Assembly (NCBI GenBank): GCA_020850535.1
Contig: JADZEM010000063.1
Location: 1 to 64,000 of the forward strand
Direction of reading: 5' to 3'
DNA: 64,000 nucleotides
Source: Chloroflexota bacterium
Lineage (GTDB): Bacteria; Chloroflexota; UBA6077; JACCZL01
Shown here: in pieces, positions 47,001 to 56,564 of the stretch
Numbering within the stretch: position 1 is the first letter of the stretch
How the letters are laid out: the number at the start of each line of letters is the position of its first letter
Made by a program: the position numbers and the translations under genes
The notes under the pieces: generated by a model
Database searches by the model: none
Told to the model about the DNA's origin: nothing
What the model saw: only the letters and a program-made list of their open reading frames with translations

Positions 47001-50000
47001 GCCGACGCCGCCCCGATCGGCCAGGATGATCCAGGCACCCGGCTCCCCCTTCGATGATGCCGGCGCGCGCCGAGCGTCCAGCAGCTTCTGCGCCAGCAGC
47101 AGCGCCTGCCGCGGCGCACCGTCCGCCCGGTCAAACGGACCGGACGCGGCTGGCCTGGGCAGCGCCACCGCCTCCTCGAAACCGGCCGCTCCGAGCGCAG
47201 CATGCCACTGTGCGCGATCAAGCAATGGATAGTCGGATCGTAGATGCCGGTCAGTGAATCGCCACCAACCATCGGTCAGACCGAAGGTGATATCGATCCA
47301 GCGCTGTCGCTCTGTAACTTCGAGGAGCGCAAGCAGCCCCCCCGGCCGCAGAAGACGGTGGATGCATCCCAGACTGCGGGCCAGGTCGGCGGTGGCGTGG
47401 ACGGCGTTTGCCGAGACGATCACGTCAAACTGGCCGGGCTGAAAACCCTGCTCCTCGGGATCGCGCTCAAGATCCAGGCTCTCGTATCGCACCTGCGGAT
47501 AGGCCCGAAACTTCTCACGCGCCCGGCTCAGGAAGTGCGGCGAAACGTCCGTAAAGGCGTACTCGGTCCGGTCGGCAGGCAGGTGAGGAAGCAGGTGCGC
47601 CGTCGTCCCACCCGTGCCGGCGCCGACCTCCAGAATCCGGATCGTACGGTCGACGGGCGACTGGTTGACGAACCGCGTCACCGCTTCCTGCACCAGCGAG
47701 TTGTAGGCCACGGCCGAGGGCGAATTCAGGTACAGGCTCTCGGCGAGATCGAGCGAGCCGCCCGGGAACAGCACCTGAAGCGGGTCGATCTCGCCACGCA
47801 GAATGCCGGCAAGCTGGCTGCCGCACCGACGCGTCAGCGCGATCTGGCTGGACGTCTCGGGAAACTCGGAGAGCAGGGCCTCACAGGCCCGTGTGGGGTC
47901 ATCAGGTGTTTGGGGAGCCCGGAGCACACACCAGCCATCGCCGTCACGCCGAACGACGCCTTCTTCTTCGAGGATCGCCAAGAACCGTTCGAGTAGTTGA
48001 CCGTAACGCCCGTCGATCCGTAGTTGCGTCGCCAGCGCGTCCGTGGCAAAACGGTCACCTTCGCGCGCCTTCCAGCCAAGCGCGGACAGCGCTTGAAGGA
48101 TGTACTCGAAGCTGACCTGTTCCAGGCGCAGCACGAACGGCTCGAAGCGCGCCAGGACACATGCTTCGCGCACGGCTGGTGCACGCAGATCGACACCCGA
48201 GGCGATCCTGGGTAGCTCGATGACCGGCGGCGCGGCACGCACGCCGTCGTCCGGAGCTACGTCACGGCCACCGACTTGCCATTGCACCTCGTAGTAGAGA
48301 TCTCGACGATCGTCAGACGCCGGTCCCTCAAGCTTCTCCAGGTGCACGCGTCGCAACTGAAGCTCGCCGATCTCTGCCACCAGGCGGCCATCGTCATCCA
48401 TCAATTCCAGGTCGGCCAGCAGCAGCTCCTGAGATCGAGAGGCCACGGCGCCCTGGCTGCCGTCCCGCAGGCGCGCATGACACCAGATTCGTGCGCCCGG
48501 CTCGCAGTGCAATTGGAATCGTTGAAGCCCCAGCGGCAGATACGCCGTCTGTGGATCGGAGACCGCCGCGGCAAGAACCTGCAATGCAGCATCCAACAAT
48601 GCAGGGTGGACTCCGTACGCACCCCCGTGCTTGGCCGCTGTGGGTAGCTCCAGGAGGCCAAGCGCCGCGCCATCGCCGTACCAGAGCTGCCGCACGCCCT
48701 GGAGGCTCGCACCCAGATCGATGCGGCGCGCTCCAAGTCGGGCGTAGTGATCGGCCGGGTCGAGCGACTGCGGCAGACCGCGCTGGATCTCGGCAGGCGT
48801 GGCACGGTAGCGCCTCGCACGCTCATCGTTCGTGGAGACCGATCGCACGACGCTGGCGGTGGCCTGAAGCTGCCAGCCGTCGTCTTCGTCAGTCGAACCG
48901 TACACGCGGACGACCGCTTGGTCTTGACCATCCGGCTCGATGAGCGTTTGTACGACGCGGACCTCGCCCGGGGTGCAGGTCAGGCGGCGTGGAATCGCCA
49001 GATCCCGCACCAGGTGCGCTCCCGCACCGAAGGCGGCGTCGGCGGCAGCCCGTACCAACTCAATAAAGCCCGCGGCCGGGAGAATCGGAAGTCCGCCAAC
49101 ATGATGATCTCGAAGATACGGCAGCGTCTCACACGCGAGCTCAGCCTCAAATTGGCGCGTCGTCAGCGCAGAGCGCAACTTCCCACCGAGCAGCGGATGC
49201 GTTCCAGCATGAGGGGAGTGCACAGCCGGGCGCGGCTGGGCGGCTGGCAACCAGTGACGTTCCCGCTGAAATGGGTACGTCGGGAAGTCCACGATGCGGC
49301 GAGCGCGACCGCGGTCGAAGCCGGCCCAGTCGACATTGACGCCGAGCGTGTAGAGACGACCGAGACTCTGCAGTATCTGCTGCCATGCATCGCGACCACG
49401 CCGCAGCGACGGCAGGGCGGTGAGCGCGATCTCACCGCCGATGGCCGTCGTCATGCCCGCCAACACCGGATGCGGTCCGATCTCGACGAAGGTGCGATAG
49501 CCCTCGTGCAGCAGTGTCGCCACTCCATCCGCGAACCGAACTGGCTGGCGAGCGTGCTCCCGCCAGTACGCCGGCCGCAGCAGTTCCCCCTTCGCCAGTA
49601 GTCCAGTCAGGTTTGAGACCATCCGGATCTGGGGCGCAGCGAGCGCGATCTCGCCAACTCGGCGTTCGAGCGCGTCGAGCATCGGATCGAGCAGCGGCGA
49701 ATGGAACGCGTGAGACGTCGCCAGCGGGCGCGTGCGGATTCCGTTCGCTTCGAGTTGGCACACAACCGCCTGGACGGCCTCACGGTCGCCAGACAGCACC
49801 ACGTGTTCCGGCCCGTTCATTGCCGCGATGGCAAGGTGATCGGCCGCAACCGCCACCAGCGGTTCGACCTGGGACACCGGCGCGAACACAGCAGCCATCG
49901 TTCCGCCCGCCGGCAACGCCTGCATCAACCGTCCGCGCTCCGCGACCAGGCGCAGCCCATCGTCGAGGGTGAACACGCCAGCCAGGCAGGCGGCCACATA

Positions 50001-52010
50001 CTCCCCGAGACTGTGCCCCAGCAGGGCGCCCGGCTTGATCCCCCAGCTTTCCCAGAGCCGGGCCAGCGCGTACTCAACCGCGAACAGGGCCGGCTGGGCG
50101 TAGGCCGTCCGATCGAGCAGCGCGCCGGCAGGATCGCCCGGCGTCAGGAGTGTGAGCAGCGGACGGTCGAGCTCGCCGGCCAGCGCGTCGGCACACTGAT
50201 CGAGCGTCGCCCGGAACGTAGGCTCAGACTGGTAGAGCTGCCAGCCCATGCCGGCGTATTGCGCTCCTTGTCCGGTAAACAGGAACGCGACCCTCGGCGG
50301 GTCAGCCATCTCGCTCCGGCCCGACGTCAGCACCGGGCTGTCATGGCCGTTGAGATACGCGCGCAGCCCCGAGCCAAGCTCTGAGCGGCTCGTACCGACG
50401 ACGGCGAGCCGCTCGCGCAGATGGGCCCGCCCAGTATTCGCCGTGTAACAGAGATCGCCGAGCCCGCTGTCCGGAGCGGCCTCGACAACGGACGCAACCT
50501 GCGCCACGAGCGCACGGAGCGCCGCGCCGTCCCGCGCAGAGAGCGCCATCACCTGAACGGGCCGCACCGGCGCCGAGGAGGCGTCCCGTGGGGCCGGTGC
50601 TTCTTCCAGCACCACGTGGGCATTCGTTCCACTGAAGCCGAACGAGCTGACGCCAGCAATACGCGGCGATCCACCTGGCGTCCAGACGTCGTGGCCCGTC
50701 TGGACGGCGATCCGCGCCTCGTCCCAGGCAATATGGGGGCTGGGTGTGTTGAAGTGGAGGGTGGCCGGCAGCTCACCATGCTGCAGCATCAGCACCGTCT
50801 TGATCAGACCTGTGATGCCGGCCGCTGCTTCGAGATGCCCGAGATTCGTCTTCGCCGACCCGACACGCAACGGGTTGTCATACGCGCGTCCAGGCCCAAA
50901 CACGTCGCCGAGGGCACCGGCCTCGATGGGGTCGCCCAGCGCCGTGCCAGTCCCATGCGCTTCGACGTACCCGACCTGATGCGGTGAGACACCACCATCC
51001 GCAAGCGCCTGTCGAATGACCGCTACCTGTGACGGGCCGTTGGGGGCCGTCAGGCCGCTGCTGGCCCCGTCCTGATTCAACGCCGAGCCACGGATCACTG
51101 CCAGGACCCGGTTTCCATCTCGGACAGCGTCCGCGAGCCGCTTCAGCACGACAATGCCACAACCCTCGCCCCGCCCGAAGCCGTCCGCGGCAGCATCAAA
51201 CGCCTTGCAGCGGCCATCTGACGCCAACATGTGATACCTGGAGAACGTGATCCCGTTCTCCGGCGAAAGCATCAGGCTGACGCCACCCGCGAGCGCCATG
51301 GCACTCTCGCCGGACCGCAAGCTCTGGCAGGCGAGGTGAACCGCGACAAGGGACGATGAGCAGGCGGTGTCAACCGCGAGGCCAGGCCCTTGCAGCCCGA
51401 GCACGTACGAAACGCGTCCTGCCGCGACACTTTCGGCCATGCCGGAGGCGTAGTAGGCGTTGAGCCCCTCGTGGCCATGGCTCTGGTGATACAGGCGGGC
51501 GTAGTCCACCCCGGTCAGACCGAAGAAGACACCCGTCTTGCTTCCAGACAGTCGATCGGGCGCCAGACCAGCATGCTCGAGCGCCTCCCACGTCACTTCG
51601 AGAAGCAGGCGCTGCTGTGGGTCCATCAGCGCGGCCTCGCGGGGGGCGATACCGAAGAAGCCAGCGTCGAAGCGGTCCACGTTCGAGATGAAGCCGCCCC
51701 ACCGAGTGCTCATCTTGCCCGGGGCATCGGGGTTGGCGTCATAGTAGGCATCGACATCCCAGCGGTCGGCGGGGATCTCAGTGACTGCGTCGACCCCATC
51801 GCAGAGCAGCCGCCAATACTCCGCTGGCCCCATGACGCCGCCAGGCAGCCGGCACCCGATCCCGATCACCGCAATCGGGTCGTGCCGCGCCCGCTCGGCC
51901 TGAGCGAGGCGAGCCTGAAGGTCCTCAATGGCGAGGAAGGCGCGCTTCAACGGTGACAGCGCCAACTCCGGCTGTCCGTCGGTGGGCAGGCCCGGCTGTC
52001 CTTGGTGCAT
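44094..52010 (-). CDS. Type I PKS module KS-AT-DH-cMT-ER-KR-ACP
   Basis: The largest module, 2638 aa (M3). I chose the ATG at 52010 (AGGAG, 8-bp spacing) over an in-frame GTG at 52049. KS Cys217; AT GHSLG (~665) and HAFH (~770) indicate malonyl-CoA; DH HHVGGLPILP (~968) and DAALQ (~1138) look intact; C-methyltransferase EVGAGTGGTT (~1462); ER HAAAGGVGLAA (~2025); KR GGLRGLG (~2222). At the KR catalytic Tyr position the sequence is GQGNHVAANAF (~2360), with His replacing Tyr. ACP Ser ~2527 ([10 protein letters not shown]). If the KR works, the module adds a saturated unit with an alpha-methyl branch; if not, the DH and ER would be idle and a beta-ketone would remain. Confidence 0.95.
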   Translation of the reverse strand: MHQGQPGLPTDGQPELALSPLKRAFLAIEDLQARLAQAERARHDPIAVIGIGCRLPGGVMGPAEYWRLLCDGVDAVTEIPADRWDVDAYYDANPDAPGKMSTRWGGFISNVDRFDAGFFGIAPREAALMDPQQRLLLEVTWEALEHAGLAPDRLSGSKTGVFFGLTGVDYARLYHQSHGHEGLNAYYASGMAESVAAGRVSYVLGLQGPGLAVDTACSSSLVAVHLACQSLRSGESAMALAGGVSLMLSPENGITFSRYHMLASDGRCKAFDAAADGFGRGEGCGIVVLKRLADAVRDGNRVLAVIRGSALNQDGASSGLTAPNGPSQVAVIRQALADGGVSPHQVGYVEAHGTGTALGDPIEAGALGDVFGPGRAYDNPLRVGSAKTNLGHLEAAAGITGLIKTVLMLQHGELPATLHFNTPSPHIAWDEARIAVQTGHDVWTPGGSPRIAGVSSFGFSGTNAHVVLEEAPAPRDASSAPVRPVQVMALSARDGAALRALVAQVASVVEAAPDSGLGDLCYTANTGRAHLRERLAVVGTSRSELGSGLRAYLNGHDSPVLTSGRSEMADPPRVAFLFTGQGAQYAGMGWQLYQSEPTFRATLDQCADALAGELDRPLLTLLTPGDPAGALLDRTAYAQPALFAVEYALARLWESWGIKPGALLGHSLGEYVAACLAGVFTLDDGLRLVAERGRLMQALPAGGTMAAVFAPVSQVEPLVAVAADHLAIAAMNGPEHVVLSGDREAVQAVVCQLEANGIRTRPLATSHAFHSPLLDPMLDALERRVGEIALAAPQIRMVSNLTGLLAKGELLRPAYWREHARQPVRFADGVATLLHEGYRTFVEIGPHPVLAGMTTAIGGEIALTALPSLRRGRDAWQQILQSLGRLYTLGVNVDWAGFDRGRARRIVDFPTYPFQRERHWLPAAQPRPAVHSPHAGTHPLLGGKLRSALTTRQFEAELACETLPYLRDHHVGGLPILPAAGFIELVRAAADAAFGAGAHLVRDLAIPRRLTCTPGEVRVVQTLIEPDGQDQAVVRVYGSTDEDDGWQLQATASVVRSVSTNDERARRYRATPAEIQRGLPQSLDPADHYARLGARRIDLGASLQGVRQLWYGDGAALGLLELPTAAKHGGAYGVHPALLDAALQVLAAAVSDPQTAYLPLGLQRFQLHCEPGARIWCHARLRDGSQGAVASRSQELLLADLELMDDDGRLVAEIGELQLRRVHLEKLEGPASDDRRDLYYEVQWQVGGRDVAPDDGVRAAPPVIELPRIASGVDLRAPAVREACVLARFEPFVLRLEQVSFEYILQALSALGWKAREGDRFATDALATQLRIDGRYGQLLERFLAILEEEGVVRRDGDGWCVLRAPQTPDDPTRACEALLSEFPETSSQIALTRRCGSQLAGILRGEIDPLQVLFPGGSLDLAESLYLNSPSAVAYNSLVQEAVTRFVNQSPVDRTIRILEVGAGTGGTTAHLLPHLPADRTEYAFTDVSPHFLSRAREKFRAYPQVRYESLDLERDPEEQGFQPGQFDVIVSANAVHATADLARSLGCIHRLLRPGGLLALLEVTERQRWIDITFGLTDGWWRFTDRHLRSDYPLLDRAQWHAALGAAGFEEAVALPRPAASGPFDRADGAPRQALLLAQKLLDARRAPASSKGEPGAWIILADRGGVGDALAAALRSDGHRVTVVVPGASYGAHGGQRVEVAPAAPADFRRLLADIRVSHGPSLAGVVHLWSLDSAADERSSEADLDRAIAHSSRSALHLVQELSAAGFAQVPRLWLVTRNAQAVPQVEDERPVVHVSQSPLWGLGWTISLEHPELRAIRIDLDDSPSRQCAEVLLDEVTRPDEEDQVAWRAGRRLVARLTRREPPASELRTRERPNDTPVRLGFSARGTIDNLRLAPAARRQPDAGEIEIEVLGTGLNFKDVLNVLGMYPGDPGPLGGECSGFVVAVGAGVEGLIPGDAVVALAPGAFGTFVTAPASMVARKPDNLTFAEAAGFLIPFITAQFALSHLGHMRAGERVLIHAAAGGVGLAAVRLALQAGVEIFATAGSVEKRGYLRALGVRHVFDSRSLGFAHEIREATDGQGVDLVLNALTGEAIPLSLSLLRDGGRFLELGKQEQVAAEQLRQLGRRIEYFIIDWGETAREQPHVIRAMLVDLLRAAEQGALTPLPTQTFPLDQAVDAFRFMAQARHIGKIVLSQGAGAAAAGAAIRADATYLITGGLRGLGLEVAQLLVARGAQRLVLMGRSLPTDSARAEIARLARAGAEIVVVQGDVSCEADVERALTLAHTPTRPLRGVVHSAGVLHDGVLGQQTWERFQHVLSPKVGGSWLLHTATRSRPLDFFVLFSSAASLVGSAGQGNHVAANAFLDALAHHRHGLGLPATSVNWGGWSEVGAAAGTDVRERLAERGVGTISPGEGLTAFERLLADGAAQVGVLPVDWPRFLERYGSQPRPPFFRRVQAVQMPVAVADTAPAPSSDLHDRLAAAAPERRRRVLLAYVQEQCARILGLRPEQVGERVPLHELGLDSLMAVELRNVLAHGLGEDRALPATLVFDHPTSEALTDYLAASIPLLQMAASRLPDASTLPGREFLLGDDLPSDTGSDVDDGRAIEVLLAALEDLSEDEVERLGVKRMLERDR

Positions 52011-52090
52011 GCAAGCTGCTCCTGGTGGGGCGAGGTCTCGCAGAAACACCGTCTCACATGGTGGTTGCTGCGTTGTACGGATGCAGTGGT

Positions 52091-55000
52091 CTAGAGGTTC
52101 TCAAGCTTTGCCAGCAGCAACGCCTCGACCTCGTCGTCGGAAAGCGAGCCGACGTCGGTCCGACCGGCCGCCATACTGGCCGATCTGTCGGCGGCTCCTT
52201 GTTGCGGGACCGGCGCGGCGTGCGGCGCCGCCAGAGCGCCTCCCAGATACGATGCAATCGCATCGATTGTGGGAAAGTCGAAGACGAGGGTGGCCGGCAG
52301 CCTGCGCTCCAGGCCGAGCATGCGCGTCAGCCGATCGCGCAGCTCAATAGCCATCAGCGAATCGAGCCCGAGTTCCATCAACCCGAGATGCCGGTCGAGC
52401 GGCTGGCTCGGTTCGAGCCGTAGTGTCTGCAACACCTGGGCACGCACTGTCGTGACGAGCTGCTCATGGCGCTCGTCAGGCAGCATCTCCCTGAGGCGCT
52501 GCAGCCCGCCTGATACGGCTGATTCCGCCTGGCTCGCGGCAGATCCCGTTGGGGGTGGCTCGACACGCGCAGTGAGGGGGCCTGGCACGGACGACGCAGG
52601 AGGTTGCAGACGATCTCGGGCTGCAGATGGACACCTCGCCAGGATGACGTGCTGCCCCAAGATCGCAGCCGGCGAGGTCGAGCGAGGAAGCGCAAGAACC
52701 TCGTCGAAACCGGCGGTCCTGAGCGCAGTGTCCCAGCGTTCGGCAGTCAGCAGCGGATGGTTACCGCGCCACGCATCCTCGAATCGCTGCCAGCCTTCGA
52801 TCAGGCCAGTTGTCACGTCCATCCAGCGCGGATGGGTGGTGGTCTCGTAAAGAACCAGCAGGCCACCAGGACTTAGCAGGTCACGCGCATGCGCCAGAGC
52901 CGCGTCGAGATCGCGCGCCGCATGCACCACGTTGGCGCCGACCACCACATCGTAGCTGCCACTCGCGTACCCCTGCTCGGCTGGCACACACTCAAGATCG
53001 TAGCGTCCGTACTGCACAAACCCGTATGCGGCGAACCGCTCCTGGGCACGCGTCAGGAAGAAGTCCGAGACGTCGGTGAACTGGTACTCCGCCGTCCAGC
53101 CATCAAGCGCGGGCAGCAGCGACGCCGTCGTGCCACCCGTGCCGGCGCCGATCTCAAAGACTCGGAGCATCCCGCCGCTGTTCCGGCGAGGCCTGCTCTC
53201 CACTACGGAGCGGACGATGCCGTTGAAGTATCGCGCCAGCGACCACTGCTGATAGATGAAGTCAACCGTCTCGCAGGAGCCAGCGGGGAAGAGGGTCTCA
53301 AGTGAACTCTCGGCCCCGGAGATGACAGCGGCAAGGCTTTGTCCACAGCGGCGCATCCAGTCGAGAACCTGTGGCGCGTCGGCCAGGACGGCGGCGGCCT
53401 CCCGATCGAGGTCGCTCAACGGCGGCGCCGGCAAGGGCTGAAGACAGCGATAGTGCGCCTCGACCTCCACCACCAGCCCATCCTCGACAAGGTGACCAAG
53501 CCACCGCTCGATGAGCGACCGGTACGTCGGGGCTGCGCGACATTGCGCCATCACCTCGTCGAGCGTGAGCGACTCGCCCACCCGGCTGAACAGGCCGAAC
53601 GAACGCAGTGCCTGCACCACGTACGCGGTCGCCAGCCGATCCATCCGCGCCCAGATCTCACTGAAGCGGTCCACATGCAGATCAAGCGGGGCCAGTCCCG
53701 CCTGTCGCTCAGCAGCGGAGACAGTCGCAGTCCACGCAGCGCCTGCCACGGGAGGCTCGTCTGTCGCCTCAGTTCGATGCTGGCCGGCGTCGACGATCCA
53801 GTCTGCCCAGTACCGCTGCCGATCCCAGGGATAGGTGGGCGCGGACGTACGACGACGGGGGTAGTCTCTGTCGAAGCCTTCCCAGTCGAGTGACACACCG
53901 TTGACGTAGAGCGCCCCGACGCTCTCGAGCAGTTGCTCCCAGTCTGCCCGGCCACGGCGCAGCGACGGCGCCCACACACCGCGAGCCTCATGGTCGGCTC
54001 GCTGAACCGTACCGATGAGCACCGGGTGCGGGCCGATCTCAATGAATGCGTCACACCGTTGCGCCAGGACGGTTCGGTAGGCGTCGGCGAATCGGACTGG
54101 CTGACGGAGATGTTGTCCCCAGTAGTCCGGACGGCCGGCTTCTCGTTCCGAAACCAGTTGCCCAGTCATGCTCGAGACGAGCGCGAGACGTGGCGGGCGA
54201 AAGGCCACATCGGCCGCAGCGCGCACGAGGTCGTCCACCACCGGATCCACGAGCGGCGAATGCGAGGCCTGTGCGATGCGCAGGCGGCGCACCTCGATTC
54301 CGGCCGACCTGAGATCGGTGAGAACAGCGTCCAGCGCCGCCACCGGCCCTGAGATCACGGTACTGTCACTCGCATTCACGGCTGCAATCGTCACCTGCCC
54401 CCGGTGCCGCGCAATCGCAGTCGTCACGAGACCTTCGTCGGCGAAGACAGCAGCCATGGCGCCGTGCTGGGGGATTGACTGGAGAAGTCGGCCGCGAGCA
54501 GCCGTTAACCGAAGCCCATCCTCCAGCGAGAACAAGCCCACCACGCAAGCGGCAGCGTACTCGCCAATGCTGTGACCCACGACGACGGTCGGCTCGACAC
54601 CCCACGAGCGCCATAGCTCGGACAGTGCGTACTGCAGCGCGAACAGCGCCGGCTGACCGTACGCCATCTGATCCAACCAGGAGCCATCGCCGTCTGACGG
54701 GTACAGGATCTCGAACAGAGACCGCCCGAGGATCGGCTGAAGCACCGCATCACAGCGTTCGAGAGCGGCCCGAAACGTCGGCTGCGTCTCGAACAGGTGA
54801 TACCCCATCTGAACGTACTGGGCGCCGTGCCCGGTGAACAGGAATGCAACGGAGGGCGGTTCCGGCCGTGCGGTCGTCCCGCGCGCCATGCCCGGTAGTT
54901 CCTGGCCGGCGGTGAATGCGGTCAGCCGCGCGTTGATCTCACCGGCGCTGGAGCCGCTCACCGCGAGCCGGTGCTCGAAGTGACTGCGCCCGGTGGCCGC

Positions 55001-56554
55001 CGTGAAGCAGATATCTGCCAGGCGCGCTGGCGTGGCTTCGACCGCGCCGGGCGACAGGGTGTGCCGGTAGCGCTCCACGAGCGCCTGGAGTGCGGTGTCG
55101 GACTTCGCGGAGAGTGGCAAGATATGGAGCGGACGCTCCCGATCGGCAGGGTCGAGGCCGCTGTCTGGCGCAGCCGCCAGCACGACATGGGTGTTCGTGC
55201 CGCTGAATCCGAACGCGCTGACCGACGCAATACGGCCAGATGGTCCGGCTGGCCAGTGCTGATGGGTCGTCGGCACGGCCAGCGGGAACTGTTCCCATGG
55301 AATCAAGGGATTCGGCGTCGAAAAGTGCAGATTCGGCGGAATCTCGCCATGCCGCAGCACGAGCACGGCCTTCAGCAGGCCGGCGACGCCCGCCGCAGCC
55401 TCGAGATGACCGATGTTCGTCTTCGCCGCCCCCAGCATGAGCACCTGATCGGCGGATCGCCCCCGGCAGAGCACCTCGCCAAGCGCCTGCACCTCGATGG
55501 GATCGCCGAGCGAGGTGCCCGTGCCATGCGTCTCCACGTACCCAACATGCTCGGGAGCGACGCCAGCATCCGCGAGCGCCTCGCGGATGACCGACACCTG
55601 CGATGGTCCGTTCGGCGCTGTCAGACCGTTGCTCCGGCCATCCTGGTTGATCGCTGATCCCCGAACAACAGCAAGGATGCGGTCACGATTCGCCAGCGCG
55701 TCTGAGAGGCGCTTCAGGACAACGACGCCGCACCCTTCTCCGCGCACGTAGCCGTCGGCACGGGCATCGAAGGTCTTACACCGCCCATCCACCGCCATCA
55801 TCTGTGCCTTCGAGAAGGTGACGTTGATCTCTGGTGAGAGGATCAGGTTCACGCCGCCGGCCAGAACCAGGTCACACTCGCGAGCGCGAAGGCTCTGACA
55901 GGCCAGGTGCACCGCGGTCAGCGAGGACGAGCAGGCGGTATCGACGGTAACGGCTGGCCCCTCGAGGCCGAGCAGATACGCGATGCGGCCGGCCGCCACG
56001 CTCGGTGCATTGCCCGTCGCGAAGTACACGTCGAGACGCCCCGGATCGCGCGCGAGCATCCGTCCATAGTCGCTGTTGCCGAGGCCGATGAAGACGCCGG
56101 CCCTGGCCCCGCTCAGGCGCTCGGCTGACTGCCCGGCGTGCTCCAGCGCCTCCCAGGCCACCTCCAACAGCAGACGCTGCTGTGGGTCCATGCTCGCGGC
56201 CTCGCGCCCGTTGATCCCAAAGAACGATGGCGAGAACACGTCCACCGCATCGAGAAACCCGCCGTGGCGCGTGTACATCCGTCCGGGCGTGACAGGGTCG
56301 GCGTCGTACCACTGGTCGATGTCCCAGCGAGTGGGAGGAACCTCGGTGATGGCGTCCCGGCCAGACCGCAGCAGATCCCAGTACGATTCGAGATCGTGGA
56401 CGCCACCCGGAAGACGTAGGCCCGCGCCGACGATGGCGATCGGCTCGGTGCGCTGTTGCTCGATCTTGCCAAGACGGGCACGCAGCTCGCGAATCTCCAG
56501 GATCGCACGCTTCATCGGAGTCAACTGGTCGGCGCTGTCGATGATCGGTTGCAC
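52091..56554 (-). CDS. Type I PKS module KS-AT-cMT-ACP (no reductive domains)
   Basis: Non-reducing module of about 1487 aa (M2). The start is probably the GTG at 56554, 10 bp after the upstream stop and preceded by AGGA; longer in-frame readings lie inside the upstream gene. KS Cys208 (DTACSSS) and HGTGT are intact. AT has GHSIG (~661) but QASH (~764) instead of HAFH, again methylmalonyl-like. A C-methyltransferase (EIGAGTGGTT, ~1135; ANVVHA) follows directly, then ACP (GLDSLMAIEL, ~1399). No DH, ER or KR is present and there is no room for them. The module should leave a beta-ketone next to a methylated, possibly gem-dimethyl, carbon. The ~80 bp gap to the next gene is one of the few non-overlapping junctions in the cluster. 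Confidence 0.94.
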   Translation of the reverse strand: MQPIIDSADQLTPMKRAILEIRELRARLGKIEQQRTEPIAIVGAGLRLPGGVHDLESYWDLLRSGRDAITEVPPTRWDIDQWYDADPVTPGRMYTRHGGFLDAVDVFSPSFFGINGREAASMDPQQRLLLEVAWEALEHAGQSAERLSGARAGVFIGLGNSDYGRMLARDPGRLDVYFATGNAPSVAAGRIAYLLGLEGPAVTVDTACSSSLTAVHLACQSLRARECDLVLAGGVNLILSPEINVTFSKAQMMAVDGRCKTFDARADGYVRGEGCGVVVLKRLSDALANRDRILAVVRGSAINQDGRSNGLTAPNGPSQVSVIREALADAGVAPEHVGYVETHGTGTSLGDPIEVQALGEVLCRGRSADQVLMLGAAKTNIGHLEAAAGVAGLLKAVLVLRHGEIPPNLHFSTPNPLIPWEQFPLAVPTTHQHWPAGPSGRIASVSAFGFSGTNTHVVLAAAPDSGLDPADRERPLHILPLSAKSDTALQALVERYRHTLSPGAVEATPARLADICFTAATGRSHFEHRLAVSGSSAGEINARLTAFTAGQELPGMARGTTARPEPPSVAFLFTGHGAQYVQMGYHLFETQPTFRAALERCDAVLQPILGRSLFEILYPSDGDGSWLDQMAYGQPALFALQYALSELWRSWGVEPTVVVGHSIGEYAAACVVGLFSLEDGLRLTAARGRLLQSIPQHGAMAAVFADEGLVTTAIARHRGQVTIAAVNASDSTVISGPVAALDAVLTDLRSAGIEVRRLRIAQASHSPLVDPVVDDLVRAAADVAFRPPRLALVSSMTGQLVSEREAGRPDYWGQHLRQPVRFADAYRTVLAQRCDAFIEIGPHPVLIGTVQRADHEARGVWAPSLRRGRADWEQLLESVGALYVNGVSLDWEGFDRDYPRRRTSAPTYPWDRQRYWADWIVDAGQHRTEATDEPPVAGAAWTATVSAAERQAGLAPLDLHVDRFSEIWARMDRLATAYVVQALRSFGLFSRVGESLTLDEVMAQCRAAPTYRSLIERWLGHLVEDGLVVEVEAHYRCLQPLPAPPLSDLDREAAAVLADAPQVLDWMRRCGQSLAAVISGAESSLETLFPAGSCETVDFIYQQWSLARYFNGIVRSVVESRPRRNSGGMLRVFEIGAGTGGTTASLLPALDGWTAEYQFTDVSDFFLTRAQERFAAYGFVQYGRYDLECVPAEQGYASGSYDVVVGANVVHAARDLDAALAHARDLLSPGGLLVLYETTTHPRWMDVTTGLIEGWQRFEDAWRGNHPLLTAERWDTALRTAGFDEVLALPRSTSPAAILGQHVILARCPSAARDRLQPPASSVPGPLTARVEPPPTGSAASQAESAVSGGLQRLREMLPDERHEQLVTTVRAQVLQTLRLEPSQPLDRHLGLMELGLDSLMAIELRDRLTRMLGLERRLPATLVFDFPTIDAIASYLGGALAAPHAAPVPQQGAADRSASMAAGRTDVGSLSDDEVEALLLAKLENL

Positions 56555-56564
56555 GCTTCCGTTC

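Noticed and set aside
53100-53700. Dehydratase or ketoreductase domain in module M2
   Set aside because: The segment between AT and ACP is fully accounted for by the C-methyltransferase and its N-terminal helical part; no HxxxGxxxxP or GGxGxxG motif was seen.
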